64,000 nucleotides of DNA, taken from assembly GCA_022579005.1 (NCBI GenBank), contig MU401561.1, positions 62,001-126,000 of the forward strand. The letters run 5' to 3'. Numbering within the stretch: the first letter of the stretch is position 1; the number at the start of each line of letters is the position of its first letter. Positions 9,901 to 21,077 of this stretch are shown piece by piece. The position numbers and the translations under genes are program-made. Source of the stretch: Poronia punctata (taxonomy: Eukaryota > Ascomycota > Sordariomycetes > Xylariales > Xylariaceae). The notes below the pieces were generated by a model, which saw only the letters and a program-made list of their open reading frames with translations, made no database searches and had not been told where the DNA came from.

Positions 9901-12900
9901 CTGGTCCGAGACTCGGTTCATCAAAGAACACAGACTTCGACGATTCAGACATTCTGTTCTCGGCCACATAGTCCCTGGGTCCATCGAGAAACATCCGAGT
10001 TTCCGCAACTACCTGCGTTTGAGCGAGATATCCTGGCTCTCGGACCACGTGGTAGATGGCCAGGTGGTATTCCCAGCAGCTGGATATATAAGCATGGCTA
10101 TCGAGGCCATGTTATGTCTCAACGAGTCGACAGAGATAAAGTCGGTGTCCCTGAAAGACGTCGTTGTCAAGGCCCCCCTTATCATTCCCGACGATGAGAA
10201 TGGCGTCGAAGTCCTGCTCGAACTTCGTCCAGTTACGATATCGGCCAAGAGCAAGTCCGACGTCTTGTACGAATTCTCCGTCTTTTCCTACGACAGCGCA
10301 GGAAAATGCTCAAGTCACTGTCATGGTGTCATCTCAACTGAAAACGGTACTCCTATGCCTATGCAGCCATTGATTCAGAGCCAAAGCATCGAAGCCCTTC
10401 GCAAGGCAACTAACAGTTCAACTCCGGCGTCGACCTTTTACCAGCGACTAAACAGAATCGGACTCGAGTACGGCGATAGGTTCAGACTGTTATCCGGCAG
10501 TGTTGACAGTGGCCCAGGCTTTGCTGTATCTTCTCTGTCATTCGACCCCAACGCCGTGCAACTGGAAAAGGCAGACACCACGGTTGTTCACCCAAGCCTA
10601 CTAGACGCATGCTTCCACGTGGTCTTCAGCGCCATCGAATCCTGCCTTGGGAGGGGTCTTGACGAGCCTTACGTGCCGTCGTTTATCCGCTCACTCAAGT
10701 TCTCCGGGTTATTCGCAGCTGACGATACCTCAGATGAGAGGCGGTTCGAGGTCTATTCGAGAACCAAGGTGCCGTCGGCGCGTCTGGCCATCAGCGATAT
10801 GTCTCTACAGGGTAACGGGGGCAACATGATGGAAATCGAGGGCTTGGAAGTCACCGCATTGGGTCGTGAGCTTCCTGAGAATAATGGGCCTCGTACCTTG
10901 TTCTACAAGATGAGGTGGTTGCCATGCTTCGATTTCCTGTCTACTTCGCAGGAAAACCACAACAGAGACGTGGCTGACGCTGTCGATATCTTTGCTCATC
11001 AATACCCCGACTCTCGAATTCTCCAGCTTGCTTCCAATGTAGAGAAGGTCGAGCAAACCATCCAGCATCTAGGGGCGTACCGAGGACAGCGGCGGAGGTT
11101 CAAGCACTTGGACATTTATAATTCTTTGGGTGATAGCTCGCAAAACGAGCAGTTCGACAGCCTCGTGGAACGATCGAACGGGCTGATCAGCGTATCAGAA
11201 CCCGAAGAGGGTGCCTACGATCTCATCGTCATGACTGAGAATTATCACTTCAACTTTGCCCCGTACTTGCGAGAAGGAGGAAGCGTCATCGCCGATGGCA
11301 ATATTCAACCGGTCCTTACACCTGATTTTGAGGAGGTATTTACTGCACCCCGGCTCAGCGCATTCCGTAAGAAGCCAAATGAGCCGGCCTACGACGGGTC
11401 ACTCGTCGTGGTCATGCCAACTCATGCTTCCGAGAGGACACAGAGTATCCTCCAAGGTATCAAAGAGTCTTGGCCGGGCGCGGTCAAGGCAACCACCATC
11501 CAAAAGGCCATCATCGAAGCCAGGAAGACTAGCACTACGACACCACTGGTCGTACTTTCCACCATAGCGGAAGAGCCCAAGACGGCCTCAGCCTTCATCC
11601 CCATTCGAGACCTAGTAACCAAGACAAAGAGACCTATACTATGGGCTCTCGAAGGAGCCACGATGGATTCCTCTAGACCCAGTCAGAGCATCCTTCTAGG
11701 CCTCATCAGAACGGCCAAGAGTGAGAACGAGCAGCTCGATGTGTCGACGCTCGATTTCGGCGAGACGTCTACTGTTGACAATATCACCGGAACCATCACT
11801 CGATTCCTCCAGTCGCATGTGGACGAAGACGAATTGGCCGAGCGCGACGGGTGCATTTACATTCCCAAGGTCGAAGCTGACGACAGTCGAAACATGAAGC
11901 TCCACAATGGACCAGGTCAGGATCCTGTGCTCGAACCTTTCGGTGAGCGCAGGCCTCTCCAGCTGACGATTGGCAAACCTGGCTTGCTGGAGACTCTACA
12001 TTTCCAGGAAGACGAGGAAATCCTGACCGAGTCCTTGAAACCTGATGAGATTGAGATTGAAGTCAGGGCTTCGGCCATCAACTTCCGCGACATTGCCGTG
12101 TCCATGGGCATAATTGACGACTACAAGCTAGGCGACGAATGTGCCGGTCTAGTGACCGCCGTAGGAAGCCAAGTTGAGGGTTTCGACGTGGGTGATCACG
12201 TCGTCGCCTGGAGACCTGGTCAAGGAGCTCATCGTGCTCTGGTTCGAAACCCGGCCAGTCTTTGCTACAAGCTACAAGGAACCATGTCCTTCACCAATGC
12301 TGCCGCTCTGCCCCTCATCCTCACGACAGCCTATTACGCACTCATCGATGTCGCCAGGCTTCAGGCAGGCGAGACGGTGCTGATCCACTCGGCAGCTGGA
12401 GGTGTCGGTCAGATGGCTGTTCAGATCGCACAACGAATCGGTGCCAAGGTTTTCGTCACGGTAGGGTCGCCTGCCAAGCGAGAGCTCTTGCAAAACAAGT
12501 ACGGCCTATCTGAAGACCAGATGTTCAACTCTCGTGACGATTCGTTCGTCGAGGGCATCATGCAGGCAACAAATGCCCAAGGCGTCGATGTCGTGCTCAA
12601 CAGTCTGGCAGGGCCACTTCTACACGCATCGTGGGCTTGCGTTAATGCCTTTGGCCGCTTCATCGAGATAGGAAAGAGGGACATTCATGAGAGCACCAGA
12701 ATTACCATGGCACCCTTCCGCAGGAATGTCACTTTTGCCTCTGTGGATTTGATCACCATGTTCGAGAGGAACAAGACATTAGGTGCTCGCGTCTTCCAGG
12801 AATGCTGCCGAATGGTCCACGAGGGCGAGATACAGCTCCCGGCTACGATCCTAGAACTATCATACGCCGACGCTCTCAAGGGTTTCCGCATGCTTCAAAT

Positions 12901-15900
12901 GGGCAAGCACGTCGGCAAGGTCGTGCTCAAGCCAAACAAAGACGACCTCGTCCCAGTTCTCCCTGCCAAATTCAAGAATATCATGCTTTTCGACCCCTCA
13001 AAGCGATACCTGCTAGTTGGTGGTCTCGGTGGTATCGGTCGTCTCCTAAGCCAGTGGATGGTACGAAAGGGTGCCAGAAAACTGGCCTTCCTATCTCGAT
13101 CCGGCGCTGAGAAGGCCGAGGCCAAGGCTACTGTGTCATGGCTAGAAGAACGCGACATCGAGGTAGGCATTTATCGCGGAGACGTCTCTAGTCTTTCTGA
13201 TGTCCGGAGCTGTGTCGACAAGATCGGTCAGGATCTTCGAGGCGTATTCCACGCTGCTATGGTTCTGCAAGATACTGCACTTGATACCATGACCTTTCAC
13301 CAGTTTTCGCGCTGTCTACAGCCAAAGGTAGACGGAGCGGAAAACCTACACAAGGCGACTGCCGGCGTGGTAGATCTCGACTTCTTCGTCTGCTTCTCGT
13401 CTGTCGCTTCCGTGCTGGGATCAAAGGGCTTAGGAAACTATTCTGCCGCTAATGCATTCCTGGACGCTCTGATGCGACGACGCAGAGAGCAGGGCCTCTG
13501 TGGAACCTCTATTAGCGTCGGGGCCGTTTCTGGCGTTGGCGTTGTTGCGGAAAATGCCAACATCCAAAAGGCCATGGAGCGCCTGGGCCAGGACTTCATC
13601 AGTGAGCAGGAGCTGCAGTATCAGCTCGAGGAGGCGGTGAAGTCGGATTCAGCTATCAAGACCACACGGGGTGTCGATGAGCATCAGATCATCACCGGTG
13701 TTGGCCTGGTGAAGCCTGACGTATATTGGGCTTCGAAACCACTGTTCCGAAACCTATACGCAAACCACGACTTCGGCACTGCCGAGGATTCCACCACTGT
13801 CTCTCTCATGGGCTCCCTTGCAGAGGAGTCAGATCCGGAGCGGAAGACGGAGATTCTACTCGACGCTTTCATCGAGAAGATCGCACAGATTCTTGCCACA
13901 CCAAGGGATACAATCTTGCCAGGCAACACCCTTTCCGCTTACGGATTGGATTCGATCGTGGCCGTTGAGTTCAGAAAGTGGTTCAGGAAAGAAGTGCAAG
14001 TTGATATTGCGCTGTTTGACATCCTCGGCGCTCAATCTATTCAGTCATTGATCGAAAAGGTCGTCAAGATGATCCCGGAAGCCAGTCAACCGGCATCTCA
14101 AAACGACACGAAGAAGCCAACCCAGGAGTCTCCCGATGAGGTTGCTGAAGTGGTGGAAGATGGACCAAAGTCCGAGTCCCTCGAAGAGATACCCCGCCAG
14201 CCTGACGCCGAGGTGATTCCGCTTTCAAGCTATCAGTCGCGCCTGTGGTTCCTTCACAGTTTCCTCCCGGATAAGTCGACTCTTAACCTCCCCATTGTCA
14301 TGAGGATGAGTGGCACCCCCGACCGTCACAGTCTTCGGCAGGCTGTCCAAGAGTTGGTTATGAGAAACCCCGCATTCCGTACAGCCTACTTTGAGGGAGA
14401 CGACTTTACTCAACAGTTACCAGTCGAGGATTTCGATATCGATCTACCCATGAGAGACTTGTCTTCTTCTCCGGATCCTGAGAGAGCTCTCCAAGAATAC
14501 GTATCAGAGGCAAAGTCAACAGAGCTCAACATTGAGGAGGGCGAGGTGATCCACTGGTCACTTGTAAAGCTGGCCCATGATTCGTTTGCCTTTGTTTGGA
14601 TCATGCACCACATCTCAACTGACAGAGGCAACATGAAGTCAGTCATGAGCCAACTAAGCAACCTATACGACGCCATCCGAGAGAATAAAGATCTGGCTGC
14701 CGTCCCAGCGCCCAAGTTGAGCTACGCCGACTTCACGCTATGGCATAATGAATACCTTAAGAGCCAGGGTATGAAGAAGCACTTGGATTGGTGGAAGTCG
14801 AACCTTTCGGGTATCCCAGAGTCGTCAAAGCTACTGCCTTTCACCAAGTCTGAACGACCTACCCAAGGCAATTCGGACAGAGCCATCGTTAGGGCTAGCT
14901 TAGACTCTAAGCTGTTCTCGCGCATGAAGAGACTCACGTCGCAGGCGAATGGTACTCCATATCACTTCGTTCTCGCTGCTTTCAGGGCCTTTATGCACCG
15001 TTACACTCAAGACGACGATCTTGTAGTGTTGGCAGTAGATGGAAACAGGCCCCATCCCGACGCTGAAGACATTGCCGGTTTCTTTGTGAACATGTGCCCC
15101 ATCCGATGCCAGGACGATTGCGAGACAAGCTTCGATGAACTACTGAACGCTGTCAGAGATAGGGCCATTGAAGCCATGTCGCATAGCGCTGTTCCTTTCG
15201 ACGTCATAGTCGACCTGATGAACGTGAAGAAGACGTCGAATTACTCGCCCATCGGCCAGGTTGCTGTCAACTACCAGATCCATGGACCAGCCCCTCGCTA
15301 CGAGACCAAAGACTTCGTTATTGATCAAATCGATATGGAAGATATTCCCACTTCCTGCGATTTGAGCCTCGAGGCACTAGAAACCGCCAACGGGGGCCTG
15401 AACCTCCGACTTGAATATGCGACGGCGCTCTATGGGTCGGAGAACATGGATCGCTTCATTGACAACTTCTTGACCTTCCTCAGCAGCTGCATCAGGGACC
15501 ATCGGCAACCCGTTGACCAAATCGAGATTTGCGGGCCCTTGGAGCTTAGCCTACTTGAAAGCCGATATTGGAACCATTGGTACAAGGCGCCAACATGGGC
15601 CGAGCCTACAGTGATGGACCGGATTGCCGAGTTGTCACGGTGGCAACCCAAGAAGACTGCTATTCAGACTTCAAATGGTCAAAATGTGCCATATGGAGAG
15701 CTCGTGGCGAGCTCGAGATACATTGCTGCCGCACTCCACGAAGCTGGTGTCAAGAGAGGTGACCGTGTGGGCATCCTGGCGTACCCCGGCATTGGCGCCA
15801 TTACCGGTATTCTTGGAACTATCCTCTCCGGTGCTTGCTACATGGCTCTAGATGTCGACTTCGCCAGGGACCGGCTGTCATTTATGATGGAAGACGCTGC

Positions 15901-18877
15901 GTCAAAAGTACTACTTGTTGGACCAGGTACCGAGTCGCTCGCAAAAGAATTGGTTGGAAAATCCAACCGAGATATCACCGTTATCGGAGTCACGGACGCC
16001 GTCAAGCAACGTCGACTACCTAAAAGCCTGCCGACGAGGGAGGCAAATGACCCATTTTACATGATCTACACATCGGTTAGTACATGCAAAAGAAGCTCAC
16101 ATCACCTACGGAATCTAACAGACTTGTCGCAGGGAAGCACAGGTGCCCCCAAGGGGGTCACACTCACCGAGTCCAACACACTGCATATGCTTAGTAGCTT
16201 GCACGACGACTACAATTTCACGAATGAAGATTGTTTCTTGCAGCAGTCTTCCATGTCGTTCGACCTTTCCGTCGTTCAAATCTTCTCTGCCTTGACGGCC
16301 GGCGCTGAAGTCGCCATCGCATCGTGGGAAACGCGCAAGGATCCCAGCGCGCTCGCAGATTTTATGGCCAAGAAACAGGTTACGGTGACATACTTCACAC
16401 CAACGCAATTCTCGCTTCTCATGGAGACCAACCCGGAAGCATTGAAGCGATGCTCGCGCTACAGAGTCGCCTTTTTCGCCGGTGAACGCCTACCGGTGCG
16501 GGTTGCCAAGGGCTTCCATGATTTAGGCACACCAGCTAGCCTGTACAACACCTGGTCGCCTAGCGAAGTTGTGGTCCAGACGACAGTTGCAAAGATAGAC
16601 TATCCTACCGACGAGGAAACCAACCTTCCGATCGGTCATCCGTTGAACAATTGCCGCCACTATATCCTAGACGCCAAACGCCACCCCGTACCTCTAGGAC
16701 ACGTGGGCGAGATATATGTAGGTGGCGCTCAAGTCGGCGCAGGCTATTTGAACAGGCCAGACAGCAACCTCAAATCATTCTTCGAGAATCCCTTCTGTTC
16801 TCAAGAAGATAGAGAGCGCGGCTGGACTCGGATTTTCAAGACTGGCGACAGAGGCAGTTTCCGAGAGGATGGCCAGCTGGAGTTCCACGGGCGGATCGCA
16901 GGAGACAAACAGATTAAACTACGCGGATTCCGCATCGACTTGGGAGAAGTCGAAAACAGGATATTTGAGGAGGTCAACGACAAGGTTTCACCCGGCCTTG
17001 CGGACATTTCGGTTGTTCCTAGGGAGAGAGATGATGATTCTGGCGATGTGCAACTCGTCGCTTTCCAGGTTCCGAAAAGGGAACTAGACGAAGAGAAGCA
17101 AGTCGAGTTCGTCACCGCAGCTAACGAAGCCATCGAGCCTCATCTAAACGACTACATGCGTCCGGATGGATATCAGTTCCTCGATGAGATGCCAACCACA
17201 ATCGGCGGCAAGGTGGACAGGCAAGATCTACTGAACCGAGATCTAGACCTTGTCCAACCATCTTCGGAGCCCAGCGATAATCAAGTTCCCGAGGCCAAGA
17301 CCGACGCGGCCGGCACGGAAGATGGCATGAGCGAGATTCAACGGGATGTGTTGGACATCTTCCAGGGCATACTAGGCGCTGGCAGGTACACATCTCTGAC
17401 CGACAACTTCTTCGACAAGGGAGGTAGTAGTATCCTTCTGGTACGTCTGCAAAGCAAAATCCGCAGAAAGTACAAGACAGCCCCCGCGCTCACGGAGATG
17501 ATGAGAGACCCGTCCGCGTCGTCGATAGTCTCTTTCATCGACAGCAACGTTGTCAATCATGATTCGGGTTATTCAGATTCCGGCGATGTTTTGCTATCTT
17601 GGTCAGAAGAGACCAAGCTTCCTCAGGGCAGCAGCTACCGACCCCAGCATGGTGCCCACCGCGTCAATCGTGCGGATATTTCTGGAATATTGATAACAGG
17701 CCCCGAATCGAACATCGGAATACATCTCCTTGGCAGCCTTCTTCAGCGCCACCGAGCCGCTCGGATCTATCTTCTTGGTGGAACAGAACCGATTGACATT
17801 GAGGACCTGGTCGGGACTCTTGTCGCATACAGAATTGTCAACTCCGATCTAACGGCCGACGAGGTACTGAGACGTGTAGAGGTCGTGGATGGGACCCTGA
17901 ACGAGCCTAGGTTTGGCATGAGCAAGTCCGACTTTAGAGCACTCGGTGAAGCGGTCCAATCGATCTATCATCTCGCAAGTGAGGTCTCGCTCTTAAAAAC
18001 ATACTCTCTTCTGAAGCAGTCAAACGTTTCTCCTGTGTTGGATCTGCTCCGACTCGCAAGGACTGGAGACTACCTGTCCGAAATTCATTATTTGTCGACT
18101 TGGAGTGTCCCACATCTGCAGACATGGAAAGGATCAAGCCGGACCCAAACGGACGTTTCTGCTGCAGAGGAAGAGATGAGCCACTTCCAACCACCTACGA
18201 CAGATGAGCTTGGTTACTTCAAGACGCGCTGGGTAGCCGAGAGTCTCCTAACTGAGGCGGCTTCTCGCGGGTTCCCCATTACGATCACGCGCGCATCGGC
18301 CGTAACATCTTCTACCTCGGTACGGGACTCTTCGAAGGATGTCCATCTCGACGAATTTACGCTAGGGATTGTGATGAGTATGGTAGAGAAAGCTGCCGTG
18401 CCACAGCTCGGATCGTCGGCCCTGCCACCCTTTTCTATCGACTTTATACCTGTCGAGTACCTGGTCGCAGCCCTGGTGACGTTGACGGCCCACGAACGCA
18501 AAGACACGGCCTCTAGTATGCAAAAGAAGCCTGAAATCTACCACATTGGTAACCCGGCGGCACTGCAGCTACTCGATCTACCTGCCATTGTCAAGGAGAT
18601 CCGACCAGAGATCGAAGAGGTAGCTGAAGTAAGCCTCGAGGATTGGCTGGCGACAGTGGGAGAGAAAGGTGGAGATGAGCAAACGGATGCGGCTGGGAGC
18701 GTCATCAGCACCGTCCTCAAAGAATACTTCCCACGCGGACATGTCATGTTCTCTCTGGATCGAACAAATACTTCAAAGGCCTTGAACGATTTGGCACCCG
18801 GTTTGGAACAGACTTGCCCGGCTGTTGATGCAGACCTTTTGGGACAACTATGGCATCAGATCGAGGAAAGCAAATGA
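6965..18877 (+). CDS. Hybrid PKS-NRPS megasynthase (KS-AT-DH-psiMT-ER-KR-ACP-C-A-T-R)
   Basis: The hand-spliced exons are 6965-7144, 7210-8052, 8118-8754, 8817-16075 and 16133-18877 (all GT..AG, phases consistent), giving about 3,887 aa. KS (1-430): [25 protein letters not shown] (545-870): [14 protein letters not shown] (930-1240): His ~964 in LSDHVVDG and Asp in [11 protein letters not shown] degenerate methyltransferase remnant (~1260-1400) lacks the SAM glycine motif. ER (1600-1930): intact [18 protein letters not shown] (1945-2130): VGGLGGIG and [21 protein letters not shown], Ser ~2265. C (2350-2790): HHISTDR in place of HHxxxDG. A (2815-3340): [12 protein letters not shown] split by the last intron, [34 protein letters not shown]. 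The terminal reductase-like domain (3490-3887) has a weakened NAD loop and YxxxR instead of YxxxK. Expected role: make a reduced polyketide, condense it with one amino acid, and release by reduction or cyclisation. The amino acid is unknown; a by-eye specificity code is D-L-V-Y-F-A-T-V-Q (unverified). Confidence 0.95.
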
Positions 18878-19382
18878 ACAGCTGGAAGGTGAAATTATGG
18901 AGATGGGACGGCGCCAAGCCATCTCGGCCCGCCATTTTTTCTGCTCTCAGCTGCCAATGAGCTACCAGCTGACAAGATCCTCATGAGACCAAAACCATTA
19001 TGATTCTCTTTTGTATAAACAATTTCATGTAATTTAGTTGAGCGTTTAGACATTAGATATCTCGCAGCGATTTGCATGAAAATATCATTTTTACTTGATT
19101 CGCCGCATTATTCTTCCTCACTTCACCTTGATGTAATCTCCAAGGAGTTCAGTCTGGGCAAAGTCCAGGTGCCTGAATCTGTCGATCGACCATGAGTCCT
19201 CCTTTTGTGATGTATAACGAACAGTTGGAAAGGAACTGCTAGTCAACAAATCCACGCTGGCAAGTAGGTAGCATAGCATAGCAATTCCAAAACAAGCATT
19301 TGCCATCCATAAAAGCAGCAACCCTTCTCCAAACCACACCTCCCATCAATCATCCCAATTGCTCGCCCAGAATCCAGATAAC
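18878..19382. other. Terminal region between PKS-NRPS and J-protein gene
   Basis: This 505-bp interval separates the convergent 3' ends of the PKS-NRPS (plus) and the J-protein (minus). It presumably carries both transcript ends. No gene or clear repeat was seen. Confidence 0.5.
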
Positions 19383-20023
19383 CTAACCTTCCTTTGCCCT
19401 TGAAGACGCAAACTCCCCGACACACTTCTGACACAACGACTTTTGACAGTAAGGACACATGAAAGCCTTCATACCCCTCTTAACACCACAGACATCACAG
19501 ACAATCTTCTTCTTATGCTGCACCACCTCGCAAAAGGACGAATGAAAACACGTCCCTTTCCTTCCCTTCTGCCTTTCAGCCTCTTCACTGCGAGCTTTTT
19601 CGCGCTCTTTCTCAGCAGCGGCTTGTTGTTCCCTTTTCTCGGCATTTCTTGCCCGGGTTTTCCGCTCTTCTTCGTATTCCCGGTTGAATCGAGCGTGTTC
19701 TCGCATGCGGCATTGGACTTCGGAGTAGACGAGCCGGTTCATGGATTGGTAGAGGTCGTCGTAGTCGCGACGGGATGTTTCGTTGGATAGAGTTTCGTAG
19801 GCGTATTGGACCTATGGCAAGGTATTAGTTATAATGTCCTTGAACCGCAAAGGTTGTCCAAGTTGTGGAGTGATATTACCATCTGAAAGGCCACAGTAGC
19901 TTCTGCCGTCCGGCCGGGGTTCCGGTCGGGATGGTATAGTCTTGCCAGGTTATGGTAGGCTGCGGTGATTTCTCTGGTCGACGCGGTTCGCGCCACTCGC
20001 AGTATATCGTAAAAGCTGTCCAT
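19383..20023 (-). CDS. J-domain (DnaJ-like) protein with C-terminal cysteine cluster
   Basis: There are two exons on the minus strand, 20023-19880 and 19811-19383 (intron 68 bp, phase 0), coding 190 aa. The N-terminus (residues 4-70) is a J domain: FYDILRVARTAS, then the invariant HPD in LYHPDRNPG, then the helix YAYETLSNETSRRDYDDLY. The middle is a highly charged Glu/Arg/Lys helix (likely coiled coil). The last 45 residues hold a zinc-finger-like pattern CX2C...CX2CX4CX2C (CDVCG, CPYCQKSLCQKC). J proteins stimulate the ATPase of an Hsp70 partner; the metal-binding tail may recruit a client. It sits in the gap between the two megasynthase 3' ends. Whether it belongs to the pathway or is an unrelated resident is not decided by the sequence. 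Confidence 0.85.
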
Positions 20024-21077
20024 TTTGGGGGAGTGATAGAGTGTAGTATCGAGTGCTGGAGAAAGCTACTGGCTGGACTTGGGAACAAGAGATGTAATAT
20101 GCCACGTTGGCCACTTTGGATACGGAGAAAAGCAACTGGTGACGTGACAAGAAAATAGGAAAGGGTACCTAGTTGGCGGGGTGTGTATTAAAATCCCACT
20201 ATCAGGCAGCCTCTTTTACCCAACTGTGTCGTCCCTGACAACAGCCCACCGCATATCATGTTCAATAGGTTGTAGCATGCCTTCATAATGGCTACATCCA
20301 CTCAGCTCTTTCAGGCCCTTGTCTACATAGGTAAGTGAAAGCCTTCATTGTACATCTTGCTGATGGGTGTTGAAGGTATAGGATGCATAGGGCATGATGA
20401 AAAACATTTATTTTGAAATGCATATTGGATAATGCATATTGAGAACACAAGAAACTTCTATTAAAATAATAAAGGGTTGGAAAATATATAGATATTAAAA
20501 GGATGTATGTTTTAACAGAAAAAGAGAAGTAAAAAAAAAATTGCGGTTTGCTCAGTTGGCCACTCGAACTCCTGCTGGTCACCGCCGTTGGGGCCGCACA
20601 TCCGTCTTATAGTCGCGTTGTGTGGTATACCCAAGGTGTGTATGATGACCGTAGCCAGACTGACAGACGCTGGTGTGCAGGTTCTTTGAGCAACCAACTG
20701 TACCACTAGGCCATTGAAGGCATGGGAAAACAGATCCGAATTTTGGTTTATGTAGGTCCTGGGCTGCACTTCTGCAGAGGACAGCGGGAAGGTACAAAGG
20801 TACATGTCTGCCTGTTTAAAGGGGTATGTACCTACTTGGACTACCCCTGTGTTGGGCCATTGATCTTTACCATTGATCCCTACCATTGACGTATAGTATC
20901 TATTTCAGTTCTTTGTAAGGAGTACTGTACTGGCATATGCTGCAACTAATATCACACCCTGAGAATACGGCCTCTCTGAGTTCTACTCTGTCACAAAACC
21001 TTGAATATTCCGGATGGAGTTTTCAAGAGCAGCCCCCTTGGTAATCAAACAAGATACTATAAATCCATAGTCCAAGA
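20024..21077. other. Intergenic region between J-protein and HR-PKS 3' end
   Basis: No gene is supported. Short open frames on the minus strand around 20512-20886 lack any recognisable feature. The part nearest 20024 is the promoter of the J-protein gene; the part nearest 21077 is downstream of the HR-PKS. Confidence 0.5.

Noticed and set aside
20512..20886. 124-codon minus-strand frame between J-protein and HR-PKS
   Set aside because: No domain, poor start context, and no neighbour support.
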